Origin: an uncultured Paracoccaceae bacterium
Lineage (GTDB): Bacteria > Pseudomonadota > Alphaproteobacteria > Rhodobacterales > Rhodobacteraceae
Length of the DNA stretch: 64,000 nucleotides
Assembly: GCA_947499635.1 (NCBI GenBank)
Contig: CANMPD010000008.1
Location: forward strand, 62,001-126,000
Direction of reading: 5' to 3'
In this document: positions 27,862-37,132 of the stretch, one piece after another
Layout: every line of letters starts with the position of its first letter
Position numbering within the stretch: the stretch's first letter is position 1
Made by a program: the position numbers and the translations under genes
Notes under the pieces: generated by a model
Told to the model about the DNA's origin: nothing
The model's database searches: none
Seen by the model: the letters and a program-made list of their open reading frames with translations, nothing else

Positions 27862-28980
27862 ATGGCGCCCTGCAGTCTTAAAATCGAACCTGTCATCGAA
27901 ATCTTGACCCACCTCGTTGGTTTCCAAACCATCACGAACGGGCCAAATCTTGATATGATCGATTGGGTGCAGGGCTTTTTGAACGACGCGGGTTTTGCAG
28001 TCACCCGCATTCCATCCCCCTGCGGCACAAAGGCCGGGCTATTGGCGAAATACGGCAGCGGGGATGGTGGTGTCCTATATTCAGCGCATAGCGATGTAGT
28101 GCCCGTTGCAGGACAAGAATGGTCAGGGGATCCGTTCATATTACGCCCAGATGGAGATCGTTTGATCGGCCGTGGAACCACAGACATGAAGGGATTTCTC
28201 GCCTGTGTTTTGGCCACAGCAAAACGCTTAAACACGTCTCCACCGGACCGCCCGTTTATGATTGCCCTCTCCTGGGACGAAGAAATCGGCTGCCGTGGCA
28301 TCCCTCATATGGTTGATCAGATCATTCCAGTCCTTGGCCAACCTGATCTTGTCATAGTTGGAGAGCCGACCGAAATGCAGTTGTGCATCGGACACAAGGG
28401 CAAAGCGGCCTATAAGGCGATTTGTACCGGCGAAGCTGGCCATTCGGCGCTTGCACCACAGTTTAAGAACGCCCTGCACGATGCCGCCGAGGTGATTATA
28501 GCCCTGCAGACAGTACAGGCCAATGTCGCCACACAGGGGCCCCGCGATGATGCATATGATATTGCGTATTCAACCATTCACGCCGGTAAGATGTCGGGGG
28601 GCGTCGCTCTCAATATCGTACCAGAGCACGCCGAGGTCGATTTTGAAATTCGCTTTTTAGCCGCGGATGACCCTGAATATATTTTGACCCAGATCGCAAC
28701 AAAAGCCCCAAAAACTGTCCGCATAGAAAAACAAAACGCCTATCCTGGCTTTATGATAGACCCATCCAATGAGATGTGCGCACATGTCACTCAGTTTTTA
28801 GATGCCAAAACTCCGATAAAAGTAGCCTTTGGAACAGAGGCTGGGTTTTTCGCAGAACTTGGGTTGGATACCGTCGTCTGCGGGCCTGGATCGATGACTC
28901 AAGACGGCCATCAGCCCGACGAAGGAATCGCACTCGCTCAACTTTCCAAATGCGTGGAATTCATTGCGCAGCTTTCATAA
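27862..28980 (+). CDS. ArgE-type acetylornithine deacetylase / M20 deacylase
   Basis: Zinc-dependent M20 hydrolase of 372 aa. Metal and catalytic residues are all visible: HSDVVPV (His, Asp), GRGTTDMKGF (bridging Asp), SWDEEIGCRG (Glu-Glu pair), the GEPTEMQL block and the late His in TQDGHQPDE. It resembles ArgE (N2-acetyl-L-ornithine deacetylase), but here it is the last gene of an amine transport and catabolic operon and not with arginine genes, so it may remove an acyl group from an imported or acylated intermediate. It starts three bases after the aldehyde dehydrogenase stop. Confidence 0.88.
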   Translation: MAPCSLKIEPVIEILTHLVGFQTITNGPNLDMIDWVQGFLNDAGFAVTRIPSPCGTKAGLLAKYGSGDGGVLYSAHSDVVPVAGQEWSGDPFILRPDGDRLIGRGTTDMKGFLACVLATAKRLNTSPPDRPFMIALSWDEEIGCRGIPHMVDQIIPVLGQPDLVIVGEPTEMQLCIGHKGKAAYKAICTGEAGHSALAPQFKNALHDAAEVIIALQTVQANVATQGPRDDAYDIAYSTIHAGKMSGGVALNIVPEHAEVDFEIRFLAADDPEYILTQIATKAPKTVRIEKQNAYPGFMIDPSNEMCAHVTQFLDAKTPIKVAFGTEAGFFAELGLDTVVCGPGSMTQDGHQPDEGIALAQLSKCVEFIAQLS

Positions 28981-29272
28981 CGATATATTTGAATAACACA
29001 GGCGTCACAGATTATGAGCCTTCTGATGATCTCATGTCAGACCACGAGGCGTGTTTAGAATACGCACCGCGACACTGCAGCTAACAGCCTGTCCTGATGA
29101 CACTTTGATTTATAATGCGTGTGCATAAACCTGTTTTGGGCCGACGAAAGCATCACAATTCCTGTATTGTGGTGAAAGTACCCTTGAAAATCAGGAGAAA
29201 AAGGCTCATTCAGGCGCTCAACCGACCCTGTGCGATCTGCGAGCGGTGGGGAAACTTATTTATGGAGATACC
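28981..29272. other. intergenic region before infA (292 bases)
   Basis: No gene is supported here. A TATAAT hexamer at 29111-29116 could serve as a -10 element, but no good -35 is seen at the right spacing. No clear terminator for the upstream amine operon was found. Confidence 0.4.
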
Positions 29273-29491
29273 ATGGCCAAGGAAGATACGCTCGAATTTC
29301 CCGGTGTTGTGAAGGAACTCCTGCCTAATGCGACGTTTCGGGTCGAGCTGGAAAACGGCCATGAGATCATCGCACATACGGCAGGCAAGATGCGTAAAAA
29401 CCGTATCCGTGTTCTGGCTGGCGACAAAGTGCAAGTTGAAATGACACCATATGATTTGACCAAAGGTCGGATTAATTATCGTTTTAAGTAA
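29273..29491 (+). CDS. infA: translation initiation factor IF-1
   Basis: S1-fold (OB) initiation factor of 72 aa, the exact family length: [20 protein letters not shown], the segment [20 protein letters not shown] and the end [12 protein letters not shown]. An upstream in-frame start at 29246 would add nine residues, but GGAG six bases before 29273 and the family N-terminus fix the start. A terminator follows at 29531. Confidence 0.98.
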   Translation: MAKEDTLEFPGVVKELLPNATFRVELENGHEIIAHTAGKMRKNRIRVLAGDKVQVEMTPYDLTKGRINYRFK

Positions 29492-29530
29492 CACTGAATT
29501 TCTGACAGTGTTCCGACAAAGACGGCAAAT

Positions 29531-29554
29531 AGCCCGGCCCGGTGCCGGGCTTTT
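29531..29554 (+). terminator. rho-independent terminator of infA
   Basis: Perfect 8-bp stem AGCCCGGC (29531-29538) with GCCGGGCT (29544-29551), loop CCGGT, followed by T residues. It lies 39 bases after the infA stop. Confidence 0.88.
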
Positions 29555-29601
29555 GTATTGAGGTGATGCTGGATTAACCTAGGATAAAGGGATCACGGTA
29601 A

Positions 29602-30189
29602 ATGGCATTTATTTTGGGATCTGGCAGTCCTCGTCGGTTGGATTTGCTCGCACAGCTGGGCATCACACCTGATGCTATATGTCCCCCAGACGTGGATGAA
29701 ACACCGCACAAAGGCGAGTTGCCGCGCGCGTATTGCCAACGAGTAACACGTGACAAGGTACGGGCTGTCGCGGCGCAGGCCGACGATTTGGTGCTGTGTG
29801 CGGACACCACTGTGGCCCTTGGTCGCCGTATCATGGGCAAGCCTGAGGATGCAGGCCAAGCGGCGGAATTCCTATTGGCCTTATCTGGACGGCGTCACCG
29901 GGTGATTACAGCCGTAGCTTTGCGCCGTGGTGAGAAACTGTGGCAACGTAATGTTGTCAGTCAGGTGCGCATGAAGCGTTTGTCAGATGAAGAAATGAAC
30001 GCCTATCTGGCTACGAACGACTGGCAAGGCAAAGCAGGTGGCTACGCCATTCAAGGCCCTGCCGGCGCCTTCATTCCATGGATAAGCGGGTCATTTACGG
30101 GTATTGTGGGCTTACCTTTGGCTGAAACGGCAACATTACTGCAATCTGCGGGCTATCCGCTTTATAAATCAGGAGAAACCGTCGCATGA
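29602..30189 (+). CDS. maf: Maf-like nucleoside triphosphate pyrophosphatase
   Basis: House-cleaning pyrophosphatase of 195 aa. The N-terminal signature [15 protein letters not shown], the catalytic segment [18 protein letters not shown] and [16 protein letters not shown] are standard Maf/YhdE features. The stop overlaps the RNase E/G start by ATGA. The arrangement infA-maf-RNase E/G-yacG is, as remembered, common in Rhodobacterales. Confidence 0.93.
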   Translation: MAFILGSGSPRRLDLLAQLGITPDAICPPDVDETPHKGELPRAYCQRVTRDKVRAVAAQADDLVLCADTTVALGRRIMGKPEDAGQAAEFLLALSGRRHRVITAVALRRGEKLWQRNVVSQVRMKRLSDEEMNAYLATNDWQGKAGGYAIQGPAGAFIPWISGSFTGIVGLPLAETATLLQSAGYPLYKSGETVA

Positions 30190-31217
30190 AGGGCCGTCAG
30201 ATCGTTCTAGATCATATTGGTGAATTTGAAGCCGCCGCACTTGTTGTGGATGGGCTGCTTGAGGATATTCTGATCGCAGGCGACGCACCTGCCCCCGGAA
30301 CAATCTATCGCGCCCGCGCGGATCGACCTGTCAAAGGGCAGGGAGGCATGTTTTTGACCACCCCGGATGGCCCCGCATTTCTACGACAAGTCAAAGGCCT
30401 GTCCCCCGGGCAAATGTTGTTGGTACAGGTAACCGGCTATGCTGAAGCTGGCAAAGCGTTACCCGTCACGCAGAAAATCCTGTTCAAAAGTCGGTATGCC
30501 ATCGTCACTCCTGAAGCGCCGGGATTAAACATATCGCGCAGCATTCGAGATGACGACGAACGCGACCGGCTAATGGTTATTGCACACGAAGAGATGGATG
30601 GCTGCGAATATGGCCTCATTCTGCGCTCTGCCTGTGGGGGTGCCGATGCGGATGAAATTGCCGAAGATATCACCGCTATGCGGAATATGGCGCAACAGAT
30701 CATGGAAGATTCAGGCAGCGACCCCGAGGTTTTGGCCGAAGGAGATGCCCCTCATCTGCTCGCATGGCGCGAATGGATCGAACCCGCACAAATCGAGAAT
30801 GAAAAGGGTAGCTTTGAACGCTGTGGAGTCTTGGACGCCTTGGAAGAGGCCCAAGGCATGGAAATGCGTCTTGATGGTGGGGGCTTTTTGTACATTGAAC
30901 CCACACGTGCCCTCGTTGCTGTGGATGTGAATACGGGTGCTGATACATCACTGGCTGCCGGGGTTAAGACGAATATGGCCTGCGCAAAATCTCTGGCGCG
31001 TGCGCTCCGGGTTCGCGGCCTTGGTGGACAAATCGTATTGGACTTGGCGCCGATGCCGAAAAAAGATCGCCGAGGTTTCGAGAACGCTTTGCGTGCGAGC
31101 TTTAAAAACGACCCAGAAGAGACTGCTTTGGTTGGCTGGACAAATTTAGGTCACTTTGAGCTTCAGCGTAAACGTGGGCGCCTCCCGCTCACAGAGCTCT
31201 TGTCTCAGGTGCTGTGA
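30186..31217 (+). CDS. ribonuclease E/G family protein (short form)
   Basis: Endoribonuclease-type protein of 343 aa, shorter than RNase G (about 490 aa) and far shorter than RNase E. The RNase-H-like catalytic core is visible: the [10 protein letters not shown] block, the metal-binding AVDVNTGAD and the second acidic site [13 protein letters not shown]. The N-terminal S1 domain seems reduced, and the zinc-link Cys pair plus small domain are missing. It may act on a restricted set of RNAs or as an rRNA-processing RNase G variant. Coupled to maf (ATGA) and to yacG (TGATG). Confidence 0.85.
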   Translation: MKGRQIVLDHIGEFEAAALVVDGLLEDILIAGDAPAPGTIYRARADRPVKGQGGMFLTTPDGPAFLRQVKGLSPGQMLLVQVTGYAEAGKALPVTQKILFKSRYAIVTPEAPGLNISRSIRDDDERDRLMVIAHEEMDGCEYGLILRSACGGADADEIAEDITAMRNMAQQIMEDSGSDPEVLAEGDAPHLLAWREWIEPAQIENEKGSFERCGVLDALEEAQGMEMRLDGGGFLYIEPTRALVAVDVNTGADTSLAAGVKTNMACAKSLARALRVRGLGGQIVLDLAPMPKKDRRGFENALRASFKNDPEETALVGWTNLGHFELQRKRGRLPLTELLSQVL

Positions 31218-31396
31218 TGGCTTGCCCGATTTGTGGAGAGGAAACCCGTAGAGAGGCTCGCCCCTTTTGCTCGCGTCGCTGCGCAGACGTGGATCTGCGG
31301 CAGTGGCTAACCGGCGGCTACAGTGTTCCTGTTTCAGATTTGGATGAGACAGAAGAGACTTTGGATATCGCGCGTGAGTCACGTCGCGATATCTAA
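31217..31396 (+). CDS. yacG: DNA gyrase inhibitor YacG family zinc protein
   Basis: Small zinc-finger protein of 59 aa. The four-cysteine site is CPICG...FCSRRC, followed by ADVDLRQWLTGGYSVP, the family hallmark. YacG of E. coli binds GyrB. The ATG at 31217 overlaps the RNase E/G stop (TGATG); a GTG one codon upstream is also in frame. Confidence 0.92.
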   Translation: MACPICGEETRREARPFCSRRCADVDLRQWLTGGYSVPVSDLDETEETLDIARESRRDI

Positions 31397-31404
31397 TTCG
31401 GCCC

Positions 31405-31443
31405 GACTTGGAACCCCGTCTTGGAACCCCGACTTAGAACATA
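31405..31443. repeat. three tandem copies of a 13-bp unit
   Basis: GACTTGGAACCCC, GTCTTGGAACCCC and GACTTAGAACATA follow one another (31405-31417, 31418-31430, 31431-31443). The tract lies between the convergent ends of yacG and the DUF1737 gene, 8 bases after the yacG stop. Confidence 0.65.
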
Positions 31444-31462
31444 GGGTTCAAAGAATAGCGGG

Positions 31463-31666
31463 TTAATAGTCACCCAGCTTAATGTCTGGCGTGTAGGTGC
31501 CTTCGGCTTCTCTGACCACAGCCTGTCCACAGCGCATGACCCCGTTTGACGCATCAAACGCATAGGTGGGGTCGCCATGTAATTCCCACCCCTTATTGAG
31601 GGCTGCGGTGACTTTATGGCAAAAGGCCGATGTATCATCGGCGCTGATAAAACGGTACAATTTCAT
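31463..31666 (-). CDS. DUF1737 domain protein
   Basis: Small protein of 67 aa starting MKLYRFISADDTSAFCHKVT with the segment NKGWELHGDPTYAFD, which is the DUF1737 pattern. No signal or membrane segment. Function is not known. It is 14 bases downstream of the NnrU-like gene on the same strand and may share its transcript. Confidence 0.8.
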   Translation of the reverse strand: MKLYRFISADDTSAFCHKVTAALNKGWELHGDPTYAFDASNGVMRCGQAVVREAEGTYTPDIKLGDY

Positions 31667-31680
31667 AGTATTACCCTAGA

Positions 31681-32220
31681 TCAGTGAAGAAAAGGAGACG
31701 GGCCAACCAATCCGTGGATTGCGCCAATACCCCCTAGTAACAGAACCGCAACACCAAAGTACATAATGTCTTTGAGCACCGTCCCCCTAGGGTTTGGTTC
31801 CCAATCAGGCTCAAATTTATTGGTGACACTCATCGTTGTAATCGCCCAGATCAACATCGAGCCAAACAAAAGAATGGACGCCAAATCCCCATTCACCAGC
31901 AAATGCGCGGTGGCCCAGATACTGATGCCAATCATCATGGGATGACGCATTTTATAAAACAGCGCGCCCTTTTTCGGGCCCGGACTGACAAAGTACAGTG
32001 CACACAGCATCATAAGATTGTTCACATGGAACAAAACGCCAAGCGGTCCCCAGATATGAATAAACGGGCTGGCCCGAAAGCCAAAAACAATCAGCAGTAA
32101 CGACACAATCAAAAGGGGCATTTTCAGGCGTTTGATTGTGTTGCTCAATTGTGCAGGAACTACGTATTTCGACATGTGGGTCGCCCACCACATGAGGATG
32201 CCTAGGATGAGAAGGATCAT
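31681..32220 (-). CDS. NnrU family membrane protein
   Basis: Inner-membrane protein of 179 aa with about five hydrophobic segments. The features LILGILMWWATHM at the start, KMRHPMMIGISIWATAHLLV and LLFGSMLIWAITTM match the NnrU/isoprenylcysteine-methyltransferase-like family. NnrU was named from nitrite/nitric-oxide reductase clusters, but no denitrification gene is near. Role unknown. It follows the CoA-lyase gene by 29 bases. Confidence 0.85.
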   Translation of the reverse strand: MILLILGILMWWATHMSKYVVPAQLSNTIKRLKMPLLIVSLLLIVFGFRASPFIHIWGPLGVLFHVNNLMMLCALYFVSPGPKKGALFYKMRHPMMIGISIWATAHLLVNGDLASILLFGSMLIWAITTMSVTNKFEPDWEPNPRGTVLKDIMYFGVAVLLLGGIGAIHGLVGPSPFLH

Positions 32221-32249
32221 TTGGGTCTCCGGTCAGGTCTGCGCCTAAC

Positions 32250-33098
32250 CTAGGGTCTCGTCGCCACGATTGCATCCCGTTTTGCAAGAATTTCGCGCGC
32301 GGTGACGATATGCAGGCTCTCGACGATCTTGCCGTCCAATACAGCTACCCCCTGCCCTGCTGCCTGTGCGGCCTCAAAAGCTGCAATTTGACGCTGTGCA
32401 CGCTCAATTTCGCCATCAGACGGCGCAAAGGCACGGTTGGCAATGTCGACTTGCGCAGGATGGATCAAAGATTTGCCATCAAACCCCATGTCGCGCCCTT
32501 GTTCACATTCCAGTGCCAAACCTGCCTCGTCCTTAAAGGCATTAAAAACCCCATCGATAATCAACTTGCCCTGCGCTTTGGCCGCCAACACACACAGACC
32601 AAGCCCTGTCATGAGCGGCAAACGGGTGGGATGGTCACGTGCCCCGAGGTCTTTTGCAAGGTCATTGGTGCCCATAACCATCCCCTGAAGTTGCGGATGT
32701 CGCGCAATTTCAACGGCGTTCAACACACCTTGTGGAGTTTCCATCGTCGCCCACAAGGGGATGTCCGAGCGCAATTGACTCAGCGCATCCAGATCTGCAG
32801 CGCAGTTGACCTTGGGCAATAACAACGCATCGGCACCTTGTATCGCAACCGCATCGTCTTGCCCCCACGGGGTATCCAGCCCATTGATACGTACGATTTT
32901 AAAGCGCGCACCGTACTCGCCCTGCACCAGCGCGTCACAAAGCTTCTGGCGCGCCGAGAGTTTTTCACTCTGGGCGACAGCATCTTCGAGATCAAAGATG
33001 ATTGCATCCACATCAAGGCTTCGTGCCTTGTCCATCGCACGAGATCTGGAACCTGGGATGTAAAGTACACTGCGAAACGGGCGAAGGCGCGGATCCAT
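32250..33098 (-). CDS. mcl2: HpcH/HpaI (CitE-like) CoA lyase or thioesterase; probable (3S)-malyl-CoA thioesterase
   Basis: TIM-barrel protein of 282 aa. SVLYIPGSRSRAMDKARSLD, IFDLEDAVAQSEK (metal Asp/Glu), the TMETPQGVLNAVEIA block and VMGTNDLAKDL are those of the malyl-CoA/citrate-lyase beta family. In Rhodobacter sphaeroides an Mcl2 thioesterase gene of this size lies beside mdh and sucCDAB, as here, so (3S)-malyl-CoA thioesterase of the ethylmalonyl-CoA pathway is the best call. A lyase activity cannot be excluded. The gene is divergent from the mdh/suc block. Confidence 0.75.
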   Translation of the reverse strand: MDPRLRPFRSVLYIPGSRSRAMDKARSLDVDAIIFDLEDAVAQSEKLSARQKLCDALVQGEYGARFKIVRINGLDTPWGQDDAVAIQGADALLLPKVNCAADLDALSQLRSDIPLWATMETPQGVLNAVEIARHPQLQGMVMGTNDLAKDLGARDHPTRLPLMTGLGLCVLAAKAQGKLIIDGVFNAFKDEAGLALECEQGRDMGFDGKSLIHPAQVDIANRAFAPSDGEIERAQRQIAAFEAAQAAGQGVAVLDGKIVESLHIVTAREILAKRDAIVATRP

Positions 33099-33462
33099 TG
33101 AGGGCTCCTGTATGTGGTGGATATCTACGAGCGATATGAACGCGCTGAGTCGTCTTCAATCTATTTTTAACAAATTACGCGCTATCTCGCAGGGATCCAA
33201 CGAATTTACGTTATAATTCCTATGATCATATAACGAAATATATGTTTAAAATCAATATGAACGCACCATTAACTAGATGTTGGGAAATCTTTGTCATGAT
33301 TTAAACATGGCTGATGAGCTGCGCGAAATTCACCGCTTGGTTATCTCGGTCGGGGCGCGCCCCAGCAACATTGTTACGTCAATCAACCGGTCCCTCTCGT
33401 GGAAAACTGGGCGCTTTATGAGTGCCCTGCTGGGGAAGGTCGTTCCGAAAGGGGTAAAACCA
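33099..33462. other. divergent intergenic region between mcl2-like gene and the secreted protein gene (364 bases)
   Basis: AT-rich DNA that must hold promoters in both directions. No gene was recognised; an open frame beginning at 33277 is only an upstream extension of the gene starting at 33463. No clear operator or hairpin was seen. Confidence 0.4.
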
Positions 33463-33774
33463 ATGAATAAGACGCTTGTTACATTCGCCGCAGGGATTTC
33501 GCTTGCACTGTTCAACACCGCTGCCTTCGCGCAATCGCAAAACTGTGCGCCGCGTGAGATTGTCTTGAAACGGCTTTCTGACAAATACGGCGAGTCGCGC
33601 CAGAGCATTGGGATGGGTCAACGTGGCATGTTGATGGAGACCTTTGCCAGCGCTGAATCCGGTTCGTGGACCATCACCGTAACCACACCGCAAGGCATGA
33701 CCTGCCTGGTCGCTTCGGGACAATCCTATGAAATCCTAGCCGAAGCTCAGCCGCTGGATGATCACGAAATTTAG
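33463..33774 (+). CDS. small secreted protein of unknown function
   Basis: Protein of 103 aa with a clear signal peptide (MNKTLVTFAAGISLALFNTA, cleavage after AFA). The mature part begins QSQNCAPREIVLKRLSDKYG and ends with acidic residues; two Cys (in QNCAP and MTCLV) could form a disulfide. AAAGGGG precedes the ATG at 33463, which rules out the longer frame from 33277. I recognise no named family. Its place between mcl2-like and mdh may be conserved in relatives but was not checked. Confidence 0.75.
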   Translation: MNKTLVTFAAGISLALFNTAAFAQSQNCAPREIVLKRLSDKYGESRQSIGMGQRGMLMETFASAESGSWTITVTTPQGMTCLVASGQSYEILAEAQPLDDHEI

Positions 33775-33801
33775 ACCCATCGCGAGCCCTGAATTCACAA
33801 T

Positions 33802-33844
33802 TTTACGCGCGTAAATATTCACTTAATTCAGCGCAATTCAGCGT
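33802..33844. promoter_or_regulatory. palindrome and direct repeat upstream of mdh
   Basis: TTTACGCGCGTAAA is a perfect 14-bp palindrome at 33802-33815, followed by two adjacent copies of AATTCAGCG(C/T) at 33825-33834 and 33835-33844. They lie about 140-180 bases upstream of the mdh ATG in an otherwise empty region. Likely regulatory for mdh; regulator unknown. Confidence 0.4.
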
Positions 33845-33941
33845 AAAGTTGCGACCTTGTGATGAATTTCAGTCAAATTTATGTGCTATCACGCTATCAG
33901 AGCCACCCACAGCCCTTGCGTGATGCGGTCTTGTGTCTTAG

Positions 33942-34943
<1,002 letters not shown>

Positions 34944-34964
34944 GCCGTGCAATACATTAAGATG

Positions 34965-34995
34965 AAAAGGCATCCCGCATCGGGGTGCCTTTTTT
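34965..34995 (+). terminator. rho-independent terminator of mdh
   Basis: A 13-bp stem AAAAGGCATCCCG (34965-34977) with CGGGGTGCCTTTT (34981-34993), one U-G wobble, loop CAT, and a run of T. It starts 22 bases after the mdh stop. Confidence 0.9.
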
Positions 34996-35046
34996 GTTAA
35001 GCGCACTCTGATCGGCGCGACACTTTCTGATGTACGAGGCCTCGCC

Positions 35047-35601
35047 ATGAAGTTTCTCGCAATTTCCGGCAGCGGCCGCATACAGTCGACGAATACGGCG
35101 ATGTTGCACAACGTTGCGCAGATCGCGCGCCCCCTGCATCACATCACAGTCTATCACGACATTACGGCTCTGCCCGTCTTTTCCCCAGACGCCGAGACCA
35201 TGCCGACACCGCCAAGTGTTCAGGCTTTTGTCGACGCAATCCGTAACCACGACGGCCTGATTATTTCCAGCCCAGAATATGTTCGTGCGATTCCCGGTGG
35301 ATTAAAAAATGCAATCGATTGGCTGGTATCTCGCGACGAAATCATCGCAAAGCCCATTGCATTAATGCACGCGTCACATCGCGGAGACGATATGCTCACA
35401 CAGCTACGGTTGGTGCTGTCGACGGTCAGTGACCAATTCCACAGCGATATTTTCCTACGGTTTTCGCTGATGAATATGTCCGTACACGAGATCTCAAGAA
35501 CGCTGATGGAACACCCGAACAAAAGAAACATCCAAGATTTTATTCAACGGCTTGCACAACGCAGTCTAGCGACTGAACCACATGTGCAGCCAACAAATTA
35601 G
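35047..35601 (+). CDS. NADPH-dependent FMN reductase family protein
   Basis: Flavodoxin-fold oxidoreductase of 184 aa. MKFLAISGSGRIQSTNTAML is the FMN phosphate loop, and SSPEYVRAIPGGLKNAIDWL is the family signature around the isoalloxazine. Substrate (quinone, azo compound or free FMN) is not predictable. It lies between two transcription barriers, the mdh terminator upstream and a hairpin downstream (35654-35682). Confidence 0.88.
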   Translation: MKFLAISGSGRIQSTNTAMLHNVAQIARPLHHITVYHDITALPVFSPDAETMPTPPSVQAFVDAIRNHDGLIISSPEYVRAIPGGLKNAIDWLVSRDEIIAKPIALMHASHRGDDMLTQLRLVLSTVSDQFHSDIFLRFSLMNMSVHEISRTLMEHPNKRNIQDFIQRLAQRSLATEPHVQPTN

Positions 35602-35653
35602 TCACTCGGGATATAGATAACCTGTGCGACGCGATTGGCACGGGCAGCATTGC

Positions 35654-35682
35654 CCACAGGGGCTAGAGCTTTGCTCCTGTGG
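35654..35682. terminator. hairpin after the FMN-reductase gene
   Basis: CCACAGGGGC (35654-35663) pairs with GCTCCTGTGG (35673-35682) with one mismatch. No T-run follows, so it is a weak or factor-dependent terminator at best, or an RNA-processing site. Confidence 0.4.
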
Positions 35683-35790
35683 AAATACATCTTTAACCAT
35701 GCTGCATTCTGTAACTTTACGTACAAATTATTCTCTGATTTGCCTCAAGTTTGACGAATACGAATCACTGCCGTAAAGGCTTCGTAAATT

Positions 35791-35820
35791 TGTGATCACA
35801 CCCAAAAACCTGTGATCACA
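35791..35820. promoter_or_regulatory. two TGTGATCACA palindromes upstream of sucC
   Basis: The perfect 10-bp palindrome TGTGATCACA is present at 35791-35800 and again at 35811-35820, exactly 20 bases apart, so both would face the same side of the helix. They lie 113-142 bases before the sucC ATG in a 331-base gene-free region (35602-35932). The half-site TGTGA resembles CRP sites but without the six-base spacer, so CRP/FNR is not expected. A dimeric repressor or activator of the TCA operon is likely; its identity is unknown. Confidence 0.65.
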
Positions 35821-35932
35821 AAACATCAAATTCTCTGCTTTTTCTGATCAATCCGACAAAAAAACCTTTAACCTCTCGCTGCTATATCGTCGTATTACAC
35901 ATGACAATTGTAGCCAAACGGGACAGTTTCGT

Positions 35933-37126
35933 ATGAACATTCACGAATATCAGGCCAAGGCCCTTCTTAAGACCTATGGTGCGCCAGTATCTGAGGGTCG
36001 CGCTGTACTAAAGGCAGAAGACGCCAAAACCGCAGCAGGCGAGCTGGATGGCCCACTTTGGGTTGTCAAAGCGCAAATTCACGCAGGTGGACGCGGCAAA
36101 GGTTCCTTTAAGGAAGCCGATGCTGGCGAAAAGGGCGGTGTACGCCTGACCAAATCGGTCGAAGAAGCGGCCGAAGAAGCCAAGAAAATGCTGGGCCGCA
36201 CATTGGTCACGCATCAGACCGGCCCAGTCGGCAAGCAAGTCAACCGCATCTACATCGAAGCCGGATCTGGTATCCAGACCGAGCTGTATCTTGCGCTATT
36301 GGTTGACCGCGTCTCTTCACGCATTTCGTTTGTATGCTCCACCGAAGGTGGCATGGACATCGAAGAAGTTGCAGCAGAAACACCTGAAAAGATCCTGTCT
36401 TTCTCGGTTGATCCTGCAACAGGCTATCAAGCGTATCACGGTCGTCGCATCGCGTTTGAACTGGGTCTTGAGGGTCCACAGGTTAAGCAGTGCGTTAAAC
36501 TGATGGGTCAGCTGTACCAAGCCTTTGTTGAAAAAGACATGGAGATGCTGGAAATCAACCCGCTGATCGTGTCCGACTCTGGCGATCTGAAAGTCCTTGA
36601 TGCCAAGCTCAGCTTTGACGGCAACGCAATGTACCGTCACCCTGATGTGGCTGAACTGCGCGACGAAACCGAAGAAGACTCCAAAGAGTTGGAAGCGTCC
36701 AAGTACGACCTGAACTACATCGCGCTAGACGGCGAAATCGGCTGCATGGTGAACGGTGCAGGTTTGGCGATGGCGACTATGGACATCATCAAACTGTACG
36801 GTGCTGAGCCTGCGAACTTCCTCGATGTTGGTGGCGGTGCGACCAAAGAGAAAGTGACCGAAGCGTTCAAGATCATCACCTCTGACCCCAACGTCAAGGG
36901 CATCCTTGTGAACATCTTTGGCGGCATTATGCGGTGTGATGTGATTGCTGAGGGCGTTTTGGCGGCAGTCAAAGAAGTTGGTCTGCAAGTTCCGCTGGTT
37001 GTACGCCTTGAGGGTACAAATGTTGAGCTGGGCAAAGAGATCATCGCGAACTCTGACCTTGACGTGATTGCGGCTGACGACCTGAAAGATGGCGCGCAGA
37101 AAATCGTGAAAGCTGTCAAAGGATAA
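35933..37126 (+). CDS. sucC: succinyl-CoA synthetase (ADP-forming) beta subunit
   Basis: ATP-grasp subunit of 397 aa that with SucD converts succinyl-CoA to succinate plus ATP. Family marks are [51 protein letters not shown] and [14 protein letters not shown]-like [14 protein letters not shown]. It is the first gene of the suc block. A lipoprotein gene, not sucD, follows it after six bases. Confidence 0.97.
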   Translation: MNIHEYQAKALLKTYGAPVSEGRAVLKAEDAKTAAGELDGPLWVVKAQIHAGGRGKGSFKEADAGEKGGVRLTKSVEEAAEEAKKMLGRTLVTHQTGPVGKQVNRIYIEAGSGIQTELYLALLVDRVSSRISFVCSTEGGMDIEEVAAETPEKILSFSVDPATGYQAYHGRRIAFELGLEGPQVKQCVKLMGQLYQAFVEKDMEMLEINPLIVSDSGDLKVLDAKLSFDGNAMYRHPDVAELRDETEEDSKELEASKYDLNYIALDGEIGCMVNGAGLAMATMDIIKLYGAEPANFLDVGGGATKEKVTEAFKIITSDPNVKGILVNIFGGIMRCDVIAEGVLAAVKEVGLQVPLVVRLEGTNVELGKEIIANSDLDVIAADDLKDGAQKIVKAVKG

Positions 37127-37132
37127 GGCATA

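Noticed and set aside
35791-35820. TGTGATCACA as CRP/FNR sites
   Set aside because: CRP needs six bases between TGTGA and TCACA, and FnrL sites read TTGAT-N4-ATCAA; here the half-sites are adjacent.
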